Shown here piece after piece: positions 46,874-58,747 of a stretch of 64,000 nt of DNA. The stretch's first letter is position 1, and every line of letters begins with the position of its first letter. A model generated the notes under the pieces. The model searched no databases, was not told the DNA's origin, and saw nothing but the letters and a program-made list of their open reading frames with translations. The position numbers and the translations under genes were made by a program. Source of the stretch: Chamaecyparis obtusa (Eukaryota; Streptophyta; Pinopsida; Cupressales; Cupressaceae); assembly GCA_027943335.1 (NCBI GenBank), contig BSBK01001302.1:2367501-2431500 (forward strand). The letters are read 5' to 3'.

Positions 46874-47345
46874 GTTTGGAAACTTTGGTTCGATGGCTCC
46901 AAATGTAAATAAGGAGTAGGAGCTGGGATTGAGTTGGTCAATCCTTGTGGAGTTTCATACTATGCTTCTTATCAGCTACAATTTTACTACACCAACAATG
47001 TCACTAAGTACGAGGCTCTAGTTTGAGGTCTCCTCATGGCACATGCGAAGAAGGTGAAAGTGTTAGTTGTGCAAGGTGACTCACAGTTGATAGTTTGGTA
47101 GATCTAAAGCTAGTATTCATGTAATGATAAGCGATTAGCTTCCTACCACAATCATGTTTGGGATCTAATCGAATATTTTGAAGCTTTTAACATCCAAAGT
47201 GTCCCAAGAAGAAGGAATATTGTTGTTGATGCCTTGGCAGTGTCAGCAAGCTCTTTACAACTATTGGAAAAATCTAAGTTGAAGAAATTCTTCATTGAGT
47301 TAGTGGTCATGCCAGCTGTCCCAGATAATATTAAAAATTTCTAGG
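46874..47345 (+). pseudogene. Element F extra (archaeal-type) RNase H, before RT
   Basis: VWKLWFDGSKCK (first Asp), YYTNNVTKYEALV (Glu), VQGDSQLIVW (Asp) and RRRNIVVDALAVSA (last Asp) are the four catalytic blocks in order. RNase H degrades the RNA strand during reverse transcription. A second RNase H of this type marks the Tat lineage. It lies 0.6 kb before RT here and in A, whereas the order I know for Tat is RT, RNase H, extra RNase H, integrase. Stops (TAG at former Gln/Trp sites) break the frame. Confidence 0.85.
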
Positions 47346-47380
47346 TATTCCAAGATGACCAACAGATACTGGATTTTATC

Positions 47381-47599
47381 ATGAATTCTAGAATCTTTGA
47401 CAAACAAAGCATCGACAAAGATGAAGATGATATAGAAGAATCAAATGACTTAGGGATCTTAAATTTGAAAAATAACTCCATTCTGAAAGGAATGATAGCC
47501 CTAGAAAGGATTTTTGATAAAGAAGAACATGCTCAGGAAAGAGGAAGGATAGCCATAGTAGGGGGTGATGATTATGAGCTCTACAACTTAGGTACATAA
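47381..47599 (+). pseudogene. Element F polyprotein linker between extra RNase H and RT
   Basis: A 72-residue charged segment conserved with A 9665-9456 (ESNDLGILNLKNNSILKGM). No domain recognised. Confidence 0.7.
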
Positions 47600-47609
47600 T
47601 TTTAACCCA

Positions 47610-48430
47610 GGGAAATTCATATTGGAAAGGTCGACATAGCTAAAGAAAAGAAGCATATGGTAGAGCTTCTCATGGAATACAAAGATGTCATAGCCTAGAG
47701 TTATGAAGACTTAAAGACATATGATCCTAGTATTATCATGCATTACATACCCTTGAATCCAGATGCTAAACCTTTTTTCCAAAGATAGAGGCCGGTGAAC
47801 CCTGTTATCAAACATGTGATCCAAAAGGAGGTACAAACTTTTCTCGATGCCAAAATTATTTTTCCTATCTGACACTCAACTTAGGTAGAAAACCTTGTCC
47901 CAGTGAGAAAGAAAAGGGGAGAGGTTTGGCTTTGTGTAGATTTCTAAAATTTGAATAGGTCTTCCCAAAAGGACAACTACCCTCTGGCATCCCTTGATGA
48001 AGTACTACAGGTGGTCAATGGTTCCCAAATGATTTCTTTCCTAGATGGTTACTCTAGGTACAACAAGGTCATGGTAAAAGAAGAAGATCACCTGAAAATA
48101 GCTTTCACAACAAAGTGGAGAACATTTTCTTACCATTGTATACTGTTTGGTTTGATCAACACAAGAGCCACTTTCCAACAAGCTATGGATGAGGTGTTTA
48201 GAGGCCTGGTCAACAAATGCATTGTCATCTATATGGATGATCTCACAATTTTCTCTAGGAACCATATGGACCACATTGAAGATCTATGAAAGGTCCTAAA
48301 AAGGTGTTGACATTATGAATCTCACTAAATCCTAAGAAGCGTGTCTTTGGAGTAACCCAAGGAAAACTTCTCAGGTACATCATATCTAAGACAGGCATTT
48401 CAATTGACCCCAAGAGAGTTGAGGCTATTC
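47610..48430 (+). pseudogene. Element F reverse transcriptase
   Basis: Blocks in order: YIPLNPDAKPFFQR, VENLVPVRKKRGEVWLCVDF, NLNRSSQKDNYPLASLDEVL, ISFLDGYSRYNKVMVKEEDH, KIAFTTKWRTFSYHCILFGL, FQQAMDEVFRGL and IVIYMDDLTIFSRNHMDHIE with the YMDD active site near 48233. This is a Ty3/gypsy reverse transcriptase. Several point stops and a frameshift after 48287 disable it. Confidence 0.93.
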
Positions 48431-48435
48431 TCAAA

Positions 48436-48960
48436 TTGGTTCCCCCGAATAGCTGTAAGGATTTGAAATCATTCTTTAGTAAAATCAACTTCGTCAAAAA
48501 TTTCATTAGTGGATTTGCAAAGATAGTGCGCATGTTGAATGATATGTTAAAGAAAGATGCTAAGATTGAATGGAGCACTCCGGCTAAAGAAACCTTTGAA
48601 GAAATCAAGACATCCACTGCCACTGCCCCAGTTGTGGTCAGCCCCGATTATCTTCTACCATTCAAGATTTATTCCTTCACATCAGAGCACTCATGTGTAG
48701 GAATCCTCACACAAAAGAAGGGAGGAAAAGATGAAAAACTGATAGCTTTCATGAGCTGTCCTTTGAAAAATGCAGAACTCAAGTACCCAGATCTTGATAA
48801 ACAATCTTTTGCCCTAGTCAAGGCTGTTTAGAAATTCAAACACTACATCCTTTAGAGTAAGGTCATTTCTATTGTTCCAGATCCTGAAGTCAAATCCTTC
48901 TTGATGCAAAATGAACTAGGAGAACAAAGAGGGAAGTGGATGGCTATACTACAATAGTTT
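48436..48960 (+). pseudogene. Element F gypsy RNase H (RT-linked), active-site residues not conserved
   Basis: NSCKDLKSFFSKINFVKNFI is the RT thumb/connection; IEWSTPAKETFEEIKT leads to FKIYSFTSEHSCVGILTQKK, where the usual first Asp block (YxDASxxAxGAVL) has no Asp in place. AELKYPDLDKQSFALVKA replaces the usual Y..xEKExLAxV block. Either decay or loss of catalysis with the extra RNase H taking over. Stops follow at 48829 and beyond. Confidence 0.82.
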
Positions 48961-49044
48961 GACATCAAGATCCAACTAATGAAATTAGTAAGGGGTCAAG
49001 GTCTTACCAAGATGATGGAAAAAATAGAGTAGGGCTTGGTGTGC

Positions 49045-50313
49045 TAGGTGTACACCAATGAAGGAGTGGTCACTGATGTCTGGTATCAAGACATAGTCTA
49101 CTATTTGTTGCAAAATTGTTTCCCAGAAGGATTGAATGGTTCACATAGGAGAGCACTAAAGAATAAAAGTAGTTCATATATGTTGAAAAATGGGAAGCTC
49201 TACAAGCGCAATTACGATGGCCTCTACCTCACTATTTCGATCAAACAGAAGCCAAGTAGGTTCTCATAGAGTTTCATGATAAGTATGGTATTGGGCATGG
49301 ATCAGTAGAAGCCACAACCCATCAAATATTGAAATCCAACTATTATTGGCCAAATTTTTTCAAAGACACTCACAAAGCACATGCACTCTTGTCATATTTG
49401 TCAAACCAACATCATATGTGAGAGACATCTAGTGATGCCCCTAAATCTAGCCTAATGGGGGCTAGATTTCATGGGGATGATTAATTCTCCATCATCTATA
49501 GGGAATCAATACATCTTGACCATGACCAATTACTATAAGTGTTGGACAGAGGTGTAAGTTCTAAAAAACTATACCACTGAGGTGATAACCATGTTCCTAG
49601 AAGAGTTCATCATCATGAGGTTTGGCATGCCTTTCTTTTTGGTTTGTGACAATGACCCTTATTTATCTTCTGCATCTCTCATTCAATGGGCCTTTGAGCA
49701 CCGAGTAATTCTCAAATTCTCATCCAATTACTATCTGTAAGGGAATTGAGTTGCTGAATCAACCAACAAGAACTTGAGTATAGTAATCAAACACCTTTTG
49801 GATGATAATCCCAGGGATTGGCGCACTTAGTTAAAATATGCCCTATGGACGGATCATGTGAGAATCAAGAATGCCTTAGAAACCTCTCCCTACCAACTGG
49901 TCTATGGTTTGCAACCTATTTTTTTTATGAACCTAAAAATACCAATTCTAATATTTATGGATCAATACATCGAGGGTGAGGATCAGGTGCAGATTCACCT
50001 CATGAACTTGCTAGATCTTGAGGATAAAAGAACCATGGCTTTGGAGCATGTGGCCAAATATCAAACTATTGTCAAGCATTGGTTTGACAAAAAAGAAACA
50101 ATAAAAGCCTTTAGGATTTTTGATCTAGTTCTAATGTGGGATAAAGAAAAAGAAAAACCAGGCAACCACACTAAATTTCAATGTTTGTGGATAGGCCCTT
50201 TCCAGATTGCTGAAATTCTGGGAGAGAATACTTTTCGGATTAATTCTATGGATGGAGAATTTTTCCCATTGCCAGTTAACAGCCAATTTCTCAAGCACTA
50301 CTTTGGGTCATGA
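49045..50313 (+). pseudogene. Element F integrase
   Basis: N-terminal part SYMLKNGKLYKRNYDGLYLT and a degraded HHCC zinc site (CHICQTN near 49390); core with GLDFMGMINSPSS (first Asp), FFLVCDNDPYLSSASLIQW (second Asp) and VAESTNKNLSIVIKHLLDD (Glu); C-terminal domain open from 49858 to 50313 (NALETSPYQLVYGLQPIFFM; LWIGPFQIAEILGENTFRIN). No chromodomain seen, as expected for Tat rather than chromoviruses. Several stops interrupt the core. Confidence 0.9.
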
Positions 50314-51403
50314 CTGGCCCTTGTATGATTTTGTACATTCTTATATTTTTAGAGTCTTTTCTTTTATTTTCTTTGGGGTCTTGTCATCTGCATCTTTTTA
50401 TTAGGTCTTGTTTGCAGGGGTGGATGCTTCTTGATTTTAGTGATCTACACCAGGTAGTTCAGACAAGAGATAAAGGTTTTCCTTTGTTAAACCCTTTGAT
50501 GTAGTTTTGTCTTGTAGTGAGCCAGACACAGAGATCAGAAGTAAGGCATTCTCTTTTTAGAATTATTGAAAGGGATCATTAGAACCAACCATCCTCAACA
50601 CTAACACACATTTAAAAGGGATTTTAGGTCATGAGTCTCTTATGATAGGATTCCGGTCAGAGTCAGGAAACGCCCATGGTCGTGAAAGAGATTAGGAGTC
50701 AAAACCCTATCCTTACTGGAACACAAACTAAAAGAAAAGAGCAAGAAAGAAAAAAGGAGGAATGCATAAAGATGAGATTAATAATGAAGAAAGCTCCAAG
50801 ATAGGGTAGCATAGTCTAAGCATTGCCTTGGTTTAAAAAAAAAATAAAGAGAGAAAAGAAACAATACCTGATAAAAGCTTAAAGGAATATAAAAAATAGA
50901 AGATGTTGAAAAAAAGAAGAATCAGTTGTAAAAGTGACACATATCAAGTCTAAGAGCCCTCCAAAGAAGTTTAAAACTTTGAAAAAGCTCATCTGCAGTA
51001 AGAGAAGGTTAAATTGACTCTAGGCTGAATTCGAACTAGTGGGAAGTGACCTGACAATGGTTGGTTGATAATTAGCAGATGCTTAAGGCACGGGATTCCT
51101 GGGAAATTTGAACGCACATTAACTCACACTATATGCAGATGTTATAATTTCCTCAATCTTTATGACATTAAGATAATCATTCTGACTGATTAACGGAAGC
51201 TTAAGGCATAGGATTCCTGGGAAATTTGAATGGACATTAACTCATACTAGATGCAAATGTTATAATTTCCTTGATCTTTATGACATTAAGATAATCATTC
51301 TGGCTAAAGGATTTGTGTCTAGTTCACCGCAGGATGGGATTGTTTCAAGGTGGAATGGATCTAGGAAACTCAGGTTGTTTCCCTTTCTTTTGTTGGGGCT
51401 ATT
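50314..51403 (+). other. Element F 3' untranslated segment with a 120-bp tandem pair
   Basis: There is no coding region. An A-rich stretch lies at 50740-50930. Two 120-bp copies run from about 51074 and 51194 (GCTTAAGGCAYRGGATTCC at 51079 and 51199). A weak purine stretch, TGTTGGGGCTA at 51391-51401, precedes the LTR and is the only polypurine candidate. Confidence 0.75.
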
Positions 51404-51544
51404 TGTTGTGATCCCACAACCACGCTCCCCTTTTTGCCTCTCGGCTTCAGGAGCCCCCCTTCCTTTTTAGCTTGTCCTTATTTTTTGTTTGTTTTTTAGC
51501 TTTGTTCTCTCTAGTTATTTTTTTAGTTTTTCACTGTGTCATCA

Positions 51545-51783
51545 TTTCGCACTTTCGGAGGTCCGAAAGTGTGAAAAGTCTAGAAGTGAAAACAACCAGC
51601 CAACCTTGGCATTTCAGAAACCCTTGTGTTTCAAACTTTCAGACATCCAAAAAACCAAAAGGTCTGACTTCCCAAAAGGAGTCGACCTTTTGGTGTTTTG
51701 GACTTCGAAGGTCCAAGACCCCCAAAATGTCAAAATGTCAATCGGCGGGGGGCTGATGTCACCAGTTGGTTGCCTATATAAGG
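51545..51783 (+). promoter_or_regulatory. F 3' LTR palindrome, TGATGTCA and TATA box
   Basis: The palindrome TTTCGCACTTTCGGA-GG-TCCGAAAGTGTGAAA lies at 51545-51576; TGATGTCA (decayed TGACGTCA) near 51755; CTATATAAGG at 51774-51783. Layout equals that of the 5' LTR. Confidence 0.7.
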
Positions 51784-52620
51784 CGATGAATGGGTTTTAT
51801 ACCCTCATTTCTCTGCACAGTTCACATTTTTAGAGCTTCTCTACATTTCTCTCTTATGGTGTTCTCTCTCATCTTGTTGTCATCGTCATTAGTCTTCTTC
51901 AAGGTTGGTGCCCTATTTTCCCTCTTTTTCTTTCTTGTTTGTTGTTTTTGGTCATCTAGGTAGGGTTTTCTTGTTAGTCTTATAGCTAGGTTTCAGGTTG
52001 TCGCTAGGGTTAGGTGTTTGTAGGTCAGTCTCATCTCATTTTGGGCATTGTAAGTTTGTCCCCTTTGATCCCCTGGCCCCGAGTTCATGGTCAAACTCAT
52101 TGTCGAACTCATTTTCAAGTCTCGACACAAACCCTCATTTTGGCATTTTCGAGCATCAAGGTTTCAAATTTTCACAATCTGAAACCATCGGCTTTCTCTA
52201 GGAAATTTCTCTAAGTCCCAAGACTTTGGTGCCTCAACATTTTTGCACTCTGAATAAATGCCTCATTTGATTTTCTAAAATTGAAGGTCTGAAGATTCTC
52301 CAAAGTGGTCATGGCACACTCCAAGGTTACTCTTAGGCATTTTAGAGTTTTCACAATCTGAAATGTCATCACATCTGATTTTCTAAAGACCAAAAAGAGA
52401 ATCTCTAAAATAACCAAAACTCAAGACAAGCTCTCTTTCGACATTTCAGCATTTTTAGCCTTTCGAAGGTCACGTACCCCCAAAAGTCCAAAATGTTGAA
52501 ATAAGCTTTTCAAAGCAATTTTTAGGCCTTTGTTGTTCACGAACACTTTGTTTTTATGGATTTTCCTCTCTTTCCTATAATTTCATGGTTACTGATTCAT
52601 GGCCTTTGCTTTTTACAGGA

Positions 52621-55600
52621 ATGGCAAAGAAAGTTATTTCACTAGCTATGAAATACCAATTTAAGGGTTATCATCCACCACAAAGTCAACAACTTGCACG
52701 TAGAGATTACAAACACTGACATTGGCCACATCAATTGGAATGACTACTTGGTCAAGTGTGTCCAACCAATAGGGAGATCTAAGGACTACACTTCATTAGT
52801 GCATTGTTCTTTGGTGAATGCAGCATCACATCTAGTCTCCATCTTGTCTTCGGACTTGATAAACACTTTGGTGAGTCACTATGTACCTGATAAAAGAATG
52901 GTAAAGAACAGCATAGGTGAAGTGGTCCTGGATCTAAGGCCAGATAATATTGAAGATGTCTTCCACTTTCCTAAAGGGTTCAACAAGTTCTACAACTTCT
53001 ACATCAACAAGGGAATGGAGTTCTATAACAAGGATGTCACATTAACTGATGACATAGTAAATAGTGAGTACCTTATATAATCTCTACCCAAAAACAAGTT
53101 GGACTGAATAGACATGCAAAGAGGGTACATGAAGGAGGATATCCAAGCAGCCATCACCATGATTAGTTGGGTTTATGGGCTGCCTAAGTCTATTCAATTG
53201 GAACCATGGATGATCCTAATCATTGAAAAGATAAAGGAGAGGTAGGCAAGGTTTGAATGGGCCACTATCCTCAGTGACAACTTGGATGAGCAGCTGATTA
53301 GAGTAAAAACTGACCCACATTTCTACATGACATCTTATGTTGTGTATATATTAGCCACCAGAGCAGTATACCTAGGGTTGACAAAGCTGGGTGTTATGGG
53401 AGATTTAAACACATGGCCATTCACAATGTATCCACAACTGGTTAGGAAAGAGTATTACACACACAACAGCCCTGATTTTTGTATTGTCAATGATGCTTTT
53501 GTATTTTCCATCATACACTCCATAGAGGGAGACTAAGCTAAGAGAATGTCAACTGAGGCTTCTGCTAAGGTCAAGGCCCTCAGAGAATTTTACATTTAGT
53601 TCATAACCTTTACATACATCTGGGTAGAAAGATGCACATTGGCTCCTAAGAAAATGCCAAGGTATCCATCAGATAGAGTGATCCTATTGGAGATAGACAT
53701 GCAACTATCTGATGCCCTTGAGCACATCTGACACAAGAAGAAACACTGATGGGACTTCCCAATTTCAATAGGGCCCCACTATGTACCGAATATGAAGATC
53801 TACAAGAATTTGTCCCTCGAGTGGGATGAATTCCCTCTACAAAGGTACAACCTTGTGAGCACCCATTTTGATCTAATAGGTACATACAGTCACATAATGG
53901 GGAGGAATTATGTATATGAGCCACACATTAAGGACCATTGGATGAACTGTGTAGATGATTATGAGGTAAGGGTTTGTGACTACCGTCAAATGAGTTTGGA
54001 GTTGGCACAGACCACTCTATTACTAAACATACCTCCAAAGGTGAAGGCAGCTGATTCTGAAGATGTCTTGGATAAAATCTACAACTTGGATCAGGTATTC
54101 AATAGGGCCATTCAGAATGCAGAGGTCGAAAGAGATGAGAATGATGATATCAATTTCAAGGCCAAACATGTCATCAAGGTAACCAAGGAATGGGTCACAT
54201 GTCTGTTTCCTATGGACCCTGTACTGATGAAGTAACAACTAGCTTAGCCCTCTAAGGAGAAAAAGAAGAAAAGGGAAAAGGTGCTAAAGCCACAATTCAA
54301 AGAAGCCACACCACAGAAGTCAAAAATAGTGTACCGACATGAGCATCCTACAACATATGGCTCTACTACTCATTCAAAGAAGACTAAGACTAAAATGATA
54401 GGGAGTATAGCACCTCTGGATTTTCCTTCTTCTAGTGGCCATGATCCTCCGAGTGTACAAAAGAAGGTGCCCAAATTCAAAATAATCGGGCCTAGGCCTG
54501 TCGGGGTAATTAAAGAGAATGTTTACAAGAGGAAGAAGGATTCAACATCCACTCAGATGGATACCCTATTAGAGGAAGACCAGGAGGATATAGATCAAAT
54601 ACCCCTCAGCAAGAGAACTCACTCTACATTATTCTTGAAAAGGAGGAGAATATTGGAAGATGATCAGGAAGATGTTGGAGGAGCAACCCAAGGAGAGCCA
54701 ATAAATCTAGATCCTCTGGGTGATGATGAATTTGACATCTCAAATTTCAAGGGACTTCATGGTTTCCAAGAGTCTGAGCAACAAGTTCCTGCCATAGGAC
54801 AAACATTTTCTTTGGATCCTTTCCCTACACAGTTCCCTGATCCTCTTGATAATGTGGAAGAGGAAGTCCAACAGAAGTCCCAAGAGCAAGTTGAGGAAGA
54901 GACAACTGAAATACAAAAGGAAACTATAGAGTCAGGGAGGGACTCTTCCATGGGTGTCACTTCTGAGGAGGATGTAGCTACACAAATTCCTATGGCTTCA
55001 CACTTAGTTCCACCTCCACCTCCAGCTATGCATCAGAATCTACTCCCTCCACCACACCAAACACCACCTACCACTCCACTTCCACCTCCTTTTCAAACCA
55101 CTCTATTTCCTCCATAGCCTCCACCATTTCATGTTCCCATGCCAACTCCACCTCCACCATAAATGCCTTCACCCACTCCCTTTGTTGCCCCTACTCCGCC
55201 ACTTGTTCAGAATGAAGTAGTGGCACAAGAATCCCTAGAGCCCAAGAAGGAAATAGAAACAATGGATGAAATGTTGTCAGAATAACATGATGGATCAGAG
55301 AAATAGGCTGAGGAAGAAGAGAAGACAAATGAAGAAGAAAAAACACATGAGGAGGGAGAGTTGAATGTGATGGGAGAACAAGAGATGGAAGGAGAAGGAG
55401 AGGAGAGTCACAAGGAAATGGAGATATAATACCCAATGAATACTTCAACTCTTGCAACTCTATATGAACCCCTAAATTCCTTTTCAAAGCCCACTTGGCT
55501 CATTAAGGAGATCCATCCAAGGACTAGGGTATATATTGATGATGAAATAGACATGGTTTTGTTAGGGCGAGCATTCCATCAAGCTAGATCTACCACCTAA

Positions 55601-56650
55601 GAAAGGACACTATCATATGTAACACAAGATCAAGTGGGTAGATGGAAGGCATAGGTGGTTGTCCCTACAATGAGCATTAGTACAGCTGAGGTCACTCTTG
55701 ATGACTACATATTGGAGGAGGTAGATTTGGGAGAGCCAACCAGAGAGGGGAGTAAAACTCTAGCTACCCTCGGATTAAATCATGCTCTTGGTTTCATGGA
55801 CAAATATGAGGTGAAGATAAAATCCTTGACGGAGTAGAATAAAGCTATGAAAAGGTTCATTCTCAAAATATTAGGTCCCATTGACCCTAATAACCCTGAG
55901 GCCTCATTATAGGCCATTTTGGAGAAGAGGGGTGAAGTAAATACAGACATTCCACATTCTTTTGTACAGACTTGTGCAGATTGGAAAGAAGATTTTGAAC
56001 AGTTCACAAAGGTATCTCTCAAGAAGATTCTAAGACCTCTTAGAGGTATTCTTCAAGGAATCACCTCCTTAGTAGAGATCATGAGTGAAGAGGATGGCAT
56101 GGAGGAGAAGATTTTGAAGTGGCAAAAGACACTAGACGACCTTGTAATAATATGGAAGCAATGCTTCCAAGTTTTGGTAAAGGTATATGAAGGTTCAAAG
56201 CTAGATAATTTTGAGAAATGGATCCAAGATATAACCAAAGTGTTGACTGTGTTTGAAAAGGTGCTTAAAAGAATGGATAAAAGAAGGGATAACAATCTTC
56301 TTTTTGTAAAGGAATTGTATAAGTTCTTTGAGGGATTGGACTTAGATTTGTATGATGAGGATGATGATAAAACCATGCACTTTGTGAATGTCATCATCAA
56401 TTAGTACTTGGCTATATTAAAAGGAGTCAAAACAAAGGAAGACCTCCAACAAATGTTTTATCAAAAGGAGGAGATCCATAAAATGTTGTCTCGAGAAGAG
56501 GAGATACAATGTTTTGCAAGAGAGTCGGTTGCCTTCTGAGAGATTCAACAAGAAATCCTTGAAGGGGTCAAGATGACCAACTTTGAAGAAGTGCTGGAGA
56601 TTGTGGATAGGTTCTGTAAAGTGCATCTAGAGGTACTCCCTAGTCAATGA
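52621..56650 (+). pseudogene. LTR-embedded ORF of element F, 3' LTR copy (unknown protein)
   Basis: From ATG 52621 (MAKKVISLAMKYQFKGYHPP) to TGA 56648-56650 is 4030 bp, about 1343 codons, one unit of the C-terminal helical domain. A 2-bp deletion near 52681 shifts the frame early. The best open part is 278 residues at 54281-55117, covering the basic, acidic and Pro-rich middle (HLVPPPPPAMHQNLLPPPHQ). The C-terminal part 55919-56404 is open for 161 residues. Fewer stops than the 5' copy in the middle, so it is the better template for a consensus. Confidence 0.86.
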
Positions 56651-58747
56651 GTGGCCAGTCTAGACTTAGTCAAATTTTGTGCAGAGGAAAGGCATTTTTT
56701 TTGTACTTAGCCATTTTTGAAGACCTGGTTTTTTGGCATTTTGGCCCTGGAGAACTTTCAGCCTCCGAAAGTCCAAAGTTTGAAATTTGGGAAAAGAGGA
56801 CTTAACACTTAAGTTATTTGTTAAGTTTGACTTTTTTGGACTAGTTGTCAGGATTTGTGTATTTTTTGGCACGTCCATCATTTAACTCCAGTTATCTTAG
56901 ACTTGATTTTTAGTCAACTGGACCTCTTTTATGGGATCATTTTTTCATGATTTTGGGGTCTCTTTTAGTTGGATCCACATGGAGAAACTATAGCAAAGGA
57001 CTAAGGTCAAGATCATGAAGTTATATCAAGAGCATGCATGAGTTCCAGCTTCATTTTCATGATTTTGTATGCATGCTTTTCTCAAGTTTTGTACTGCACG
57101 ATGTTTAATTCCATGCTAGGGTAGTTTAACTTGTGCTTAGAAGTAGTTTCCTTTATGTCATCTGTAGTTTACATTTATTTTTGAGTTTCATGTAGCCGAA
57201 ACCCTAGCTGCGAAAATAAGAGCACAACTCTACAAATTGTAATAACACAATGTAATGAGGGTCAGATTTATCATTAATGTAATACATACAGTTGGTGCTT
57301 CAATCATAGTGTGATATTTATGCTATCTTTGTGAGATTTATGAATGTGTAATTTGCTCATCTATTTACTTCAAAGAGCCAATTGATTGTATGGTGATTTC
57401 AAATCTATGATTCTTAGTTTGGTGTTTGCTGGTATCATATTACTTTTTCATGACGAATCATTGAGAAGATCTTTCTTTGGTGCTTTAAAGATAAACTTGT
57501 CTACATCTATAGTGGATTCGGGATTCAATGAGTTTTGGCTTATCATACGTCTGCATTCATTCCTGTCGATGATTGCATCTGCTTAGCTAAAGATTGTGAT
57601 TTGTTCTGATCTCTATTAATGTAATACATATAGTTGGTGCTTCAATCATAGTGTGATATTTCTGCTATCTTTGCGAGATTTATGAATGTGTGATTTTCTC
57701 ATCTATTTACTTCAAAGAGCCAATTGATTGTATGGTGATTTCAAATCTATGATTCTTAGTTTGATGTTTGCTGGTATCATATTACTTTATCATGACGAAT
57801 CATTGAGAAGATCTCTCTTTGGTGCTTTAAAGATAAACTTGTCTCTCGTGTACGCACATCTGTAGTGGATTCAGGATTCAATGAGTTTTGGCTTATCATA
57901 CGTCTGCGTTCATTCTCATCGATGATTGCATCTGCTTAGCTAAAGATTGTGATTTGTTCTGACCTCTATTAATGTAATACATATAGTTGGTGCTCCAATC
58001 AGAGTGTGATATTTCTGCTATCTTTGTGAGATTTATGAATGTGTGATTTTCTCATCTATTTACTGTAAAGAGCCAATTGATTGTATGGTGATTTCAAATC
58101 TGTGATTCTTAGTTTGGTGTTTTCTGGTATCATATTACTTTGTCATGATGAATCATCGAGAAGATCTTTCTTTGGTGCTTTAAAGATAAACTTGTCTCTC
58201 GTGTGCGCACATCTATAGTGGATTCAAGATTCAATGAGTTTTGGCTGATCATACATCTGTGTTCATTCTTGTCGATGATTGCATCTACTTAGCTAAAGAT
58301 TTTGATTTGTTCCGATCTCTAGTTTGTGGGTTTCCTCATCTTCTTGGTCTTTTAATTCACAAAATAGTGTGATATTGGTTTATGTCCATTAGTTTTCTTT
58401 TCAGCACTTTTTTTTTTCAAAATTCTTGTTACCCTACTTCTTTCTTTCCTTTGCAAACCAATTATAGTAGATTAGATAGATTAACTTTTCTTTTGTTTCA
58501 AAATTTGAAAATCCAAAAAAAGAGAAACACTGTGGTATTTTGAAGTTTGTTTTGCAGCCTTCCTTGAGATACGAACCAGCAAAGGCCTCCTTGTTAAGAT
58601 ATTCACATTTGTCTTTAGTTGAGCTATCCAAGTGGTTGAGACCCAACCCAGAAGGAACCTTAAGATGTATTCACATCATTCTTTCAATAGGGGAATTTAC
58701 TTCCTTAAATTCCTAGCCATTGTCATGTGTAAAAATGACGGTCAACA
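56651..58747 (+). other. F 3' LTR, non-coding segment after the LTR ORF
   Basis: No gene. It holds CTTTCAGCCTCCGAAAG (near 56755-56772), a palindromic motif like those of the U3 region, and the triplicated 350-bp unit. Confidence 0.7.
57273..58320 (+). repeat. Triplicated about 350-bp unit in the F 3' LTR
   Basis: Units begin ATTAATGTAATACATA at 57273, 57615 and 57968 (periods 342 and 353). The first lacks about 11 bp near GTCTCTCGTG. The 5' LTR and A contain one unit each. Confidence 0.92.

Larger units (their letters stand above)
36385..58747 (+). mobile_element. Element F: 22.4-kb Tat-like Ty3/gypsy retrotransposon with 7.4-kb LTRs
   Basis: The element is bounded by TSD ATATC at 36380-36384 and 58748-58752, inside ORF1 of D. 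LTRs 36385-43789 and 51404-58747 begin TGTTGTG and end near CAACA (TCAATA in the 5' copy). A TGGCGC-type primer site follows the 5' LTR. The interior (7.6 kb) encodes gag, protease, extra RNase H, RT, gypsy RNase H and integrase with many stops. Each LTR holds an approximately 1343-codon ORF. LTRs differ by about 10 percent in the ORF region by eye. Extra RNase H and primer type point to the Tat lineage. LTRs of this size are at or beyond the largest I know from plants (Ogre LTRs are about 5-6 kb). Confidence 0.95.
51404..58747 (+). repeat. Element F 3' LTR (7344 bp)
   Basis: It begins TGTTGTGATCCCACAACC and ends GACGGTCAACA before TSD ATATC. It matches 36385-43789, lacks the 765-bp duplication and has a triplicated 350-bp unit near its end. 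Confidence 0.93.

Noticed and set aside
57273..58320. Possible CRISPR-like or satellite array
   Set aside because: There are only three long units without spacers, within a plant LTR; it is a local tandem expansion.
36385..58747. The 7.4-kb repeats as a segmental duplication
   Set aside because: Exact 5-bp TSD, TGTTG...CAACA ends, a primer site after the first copy and a gag-pol interior are all in the correct places for LTRs.
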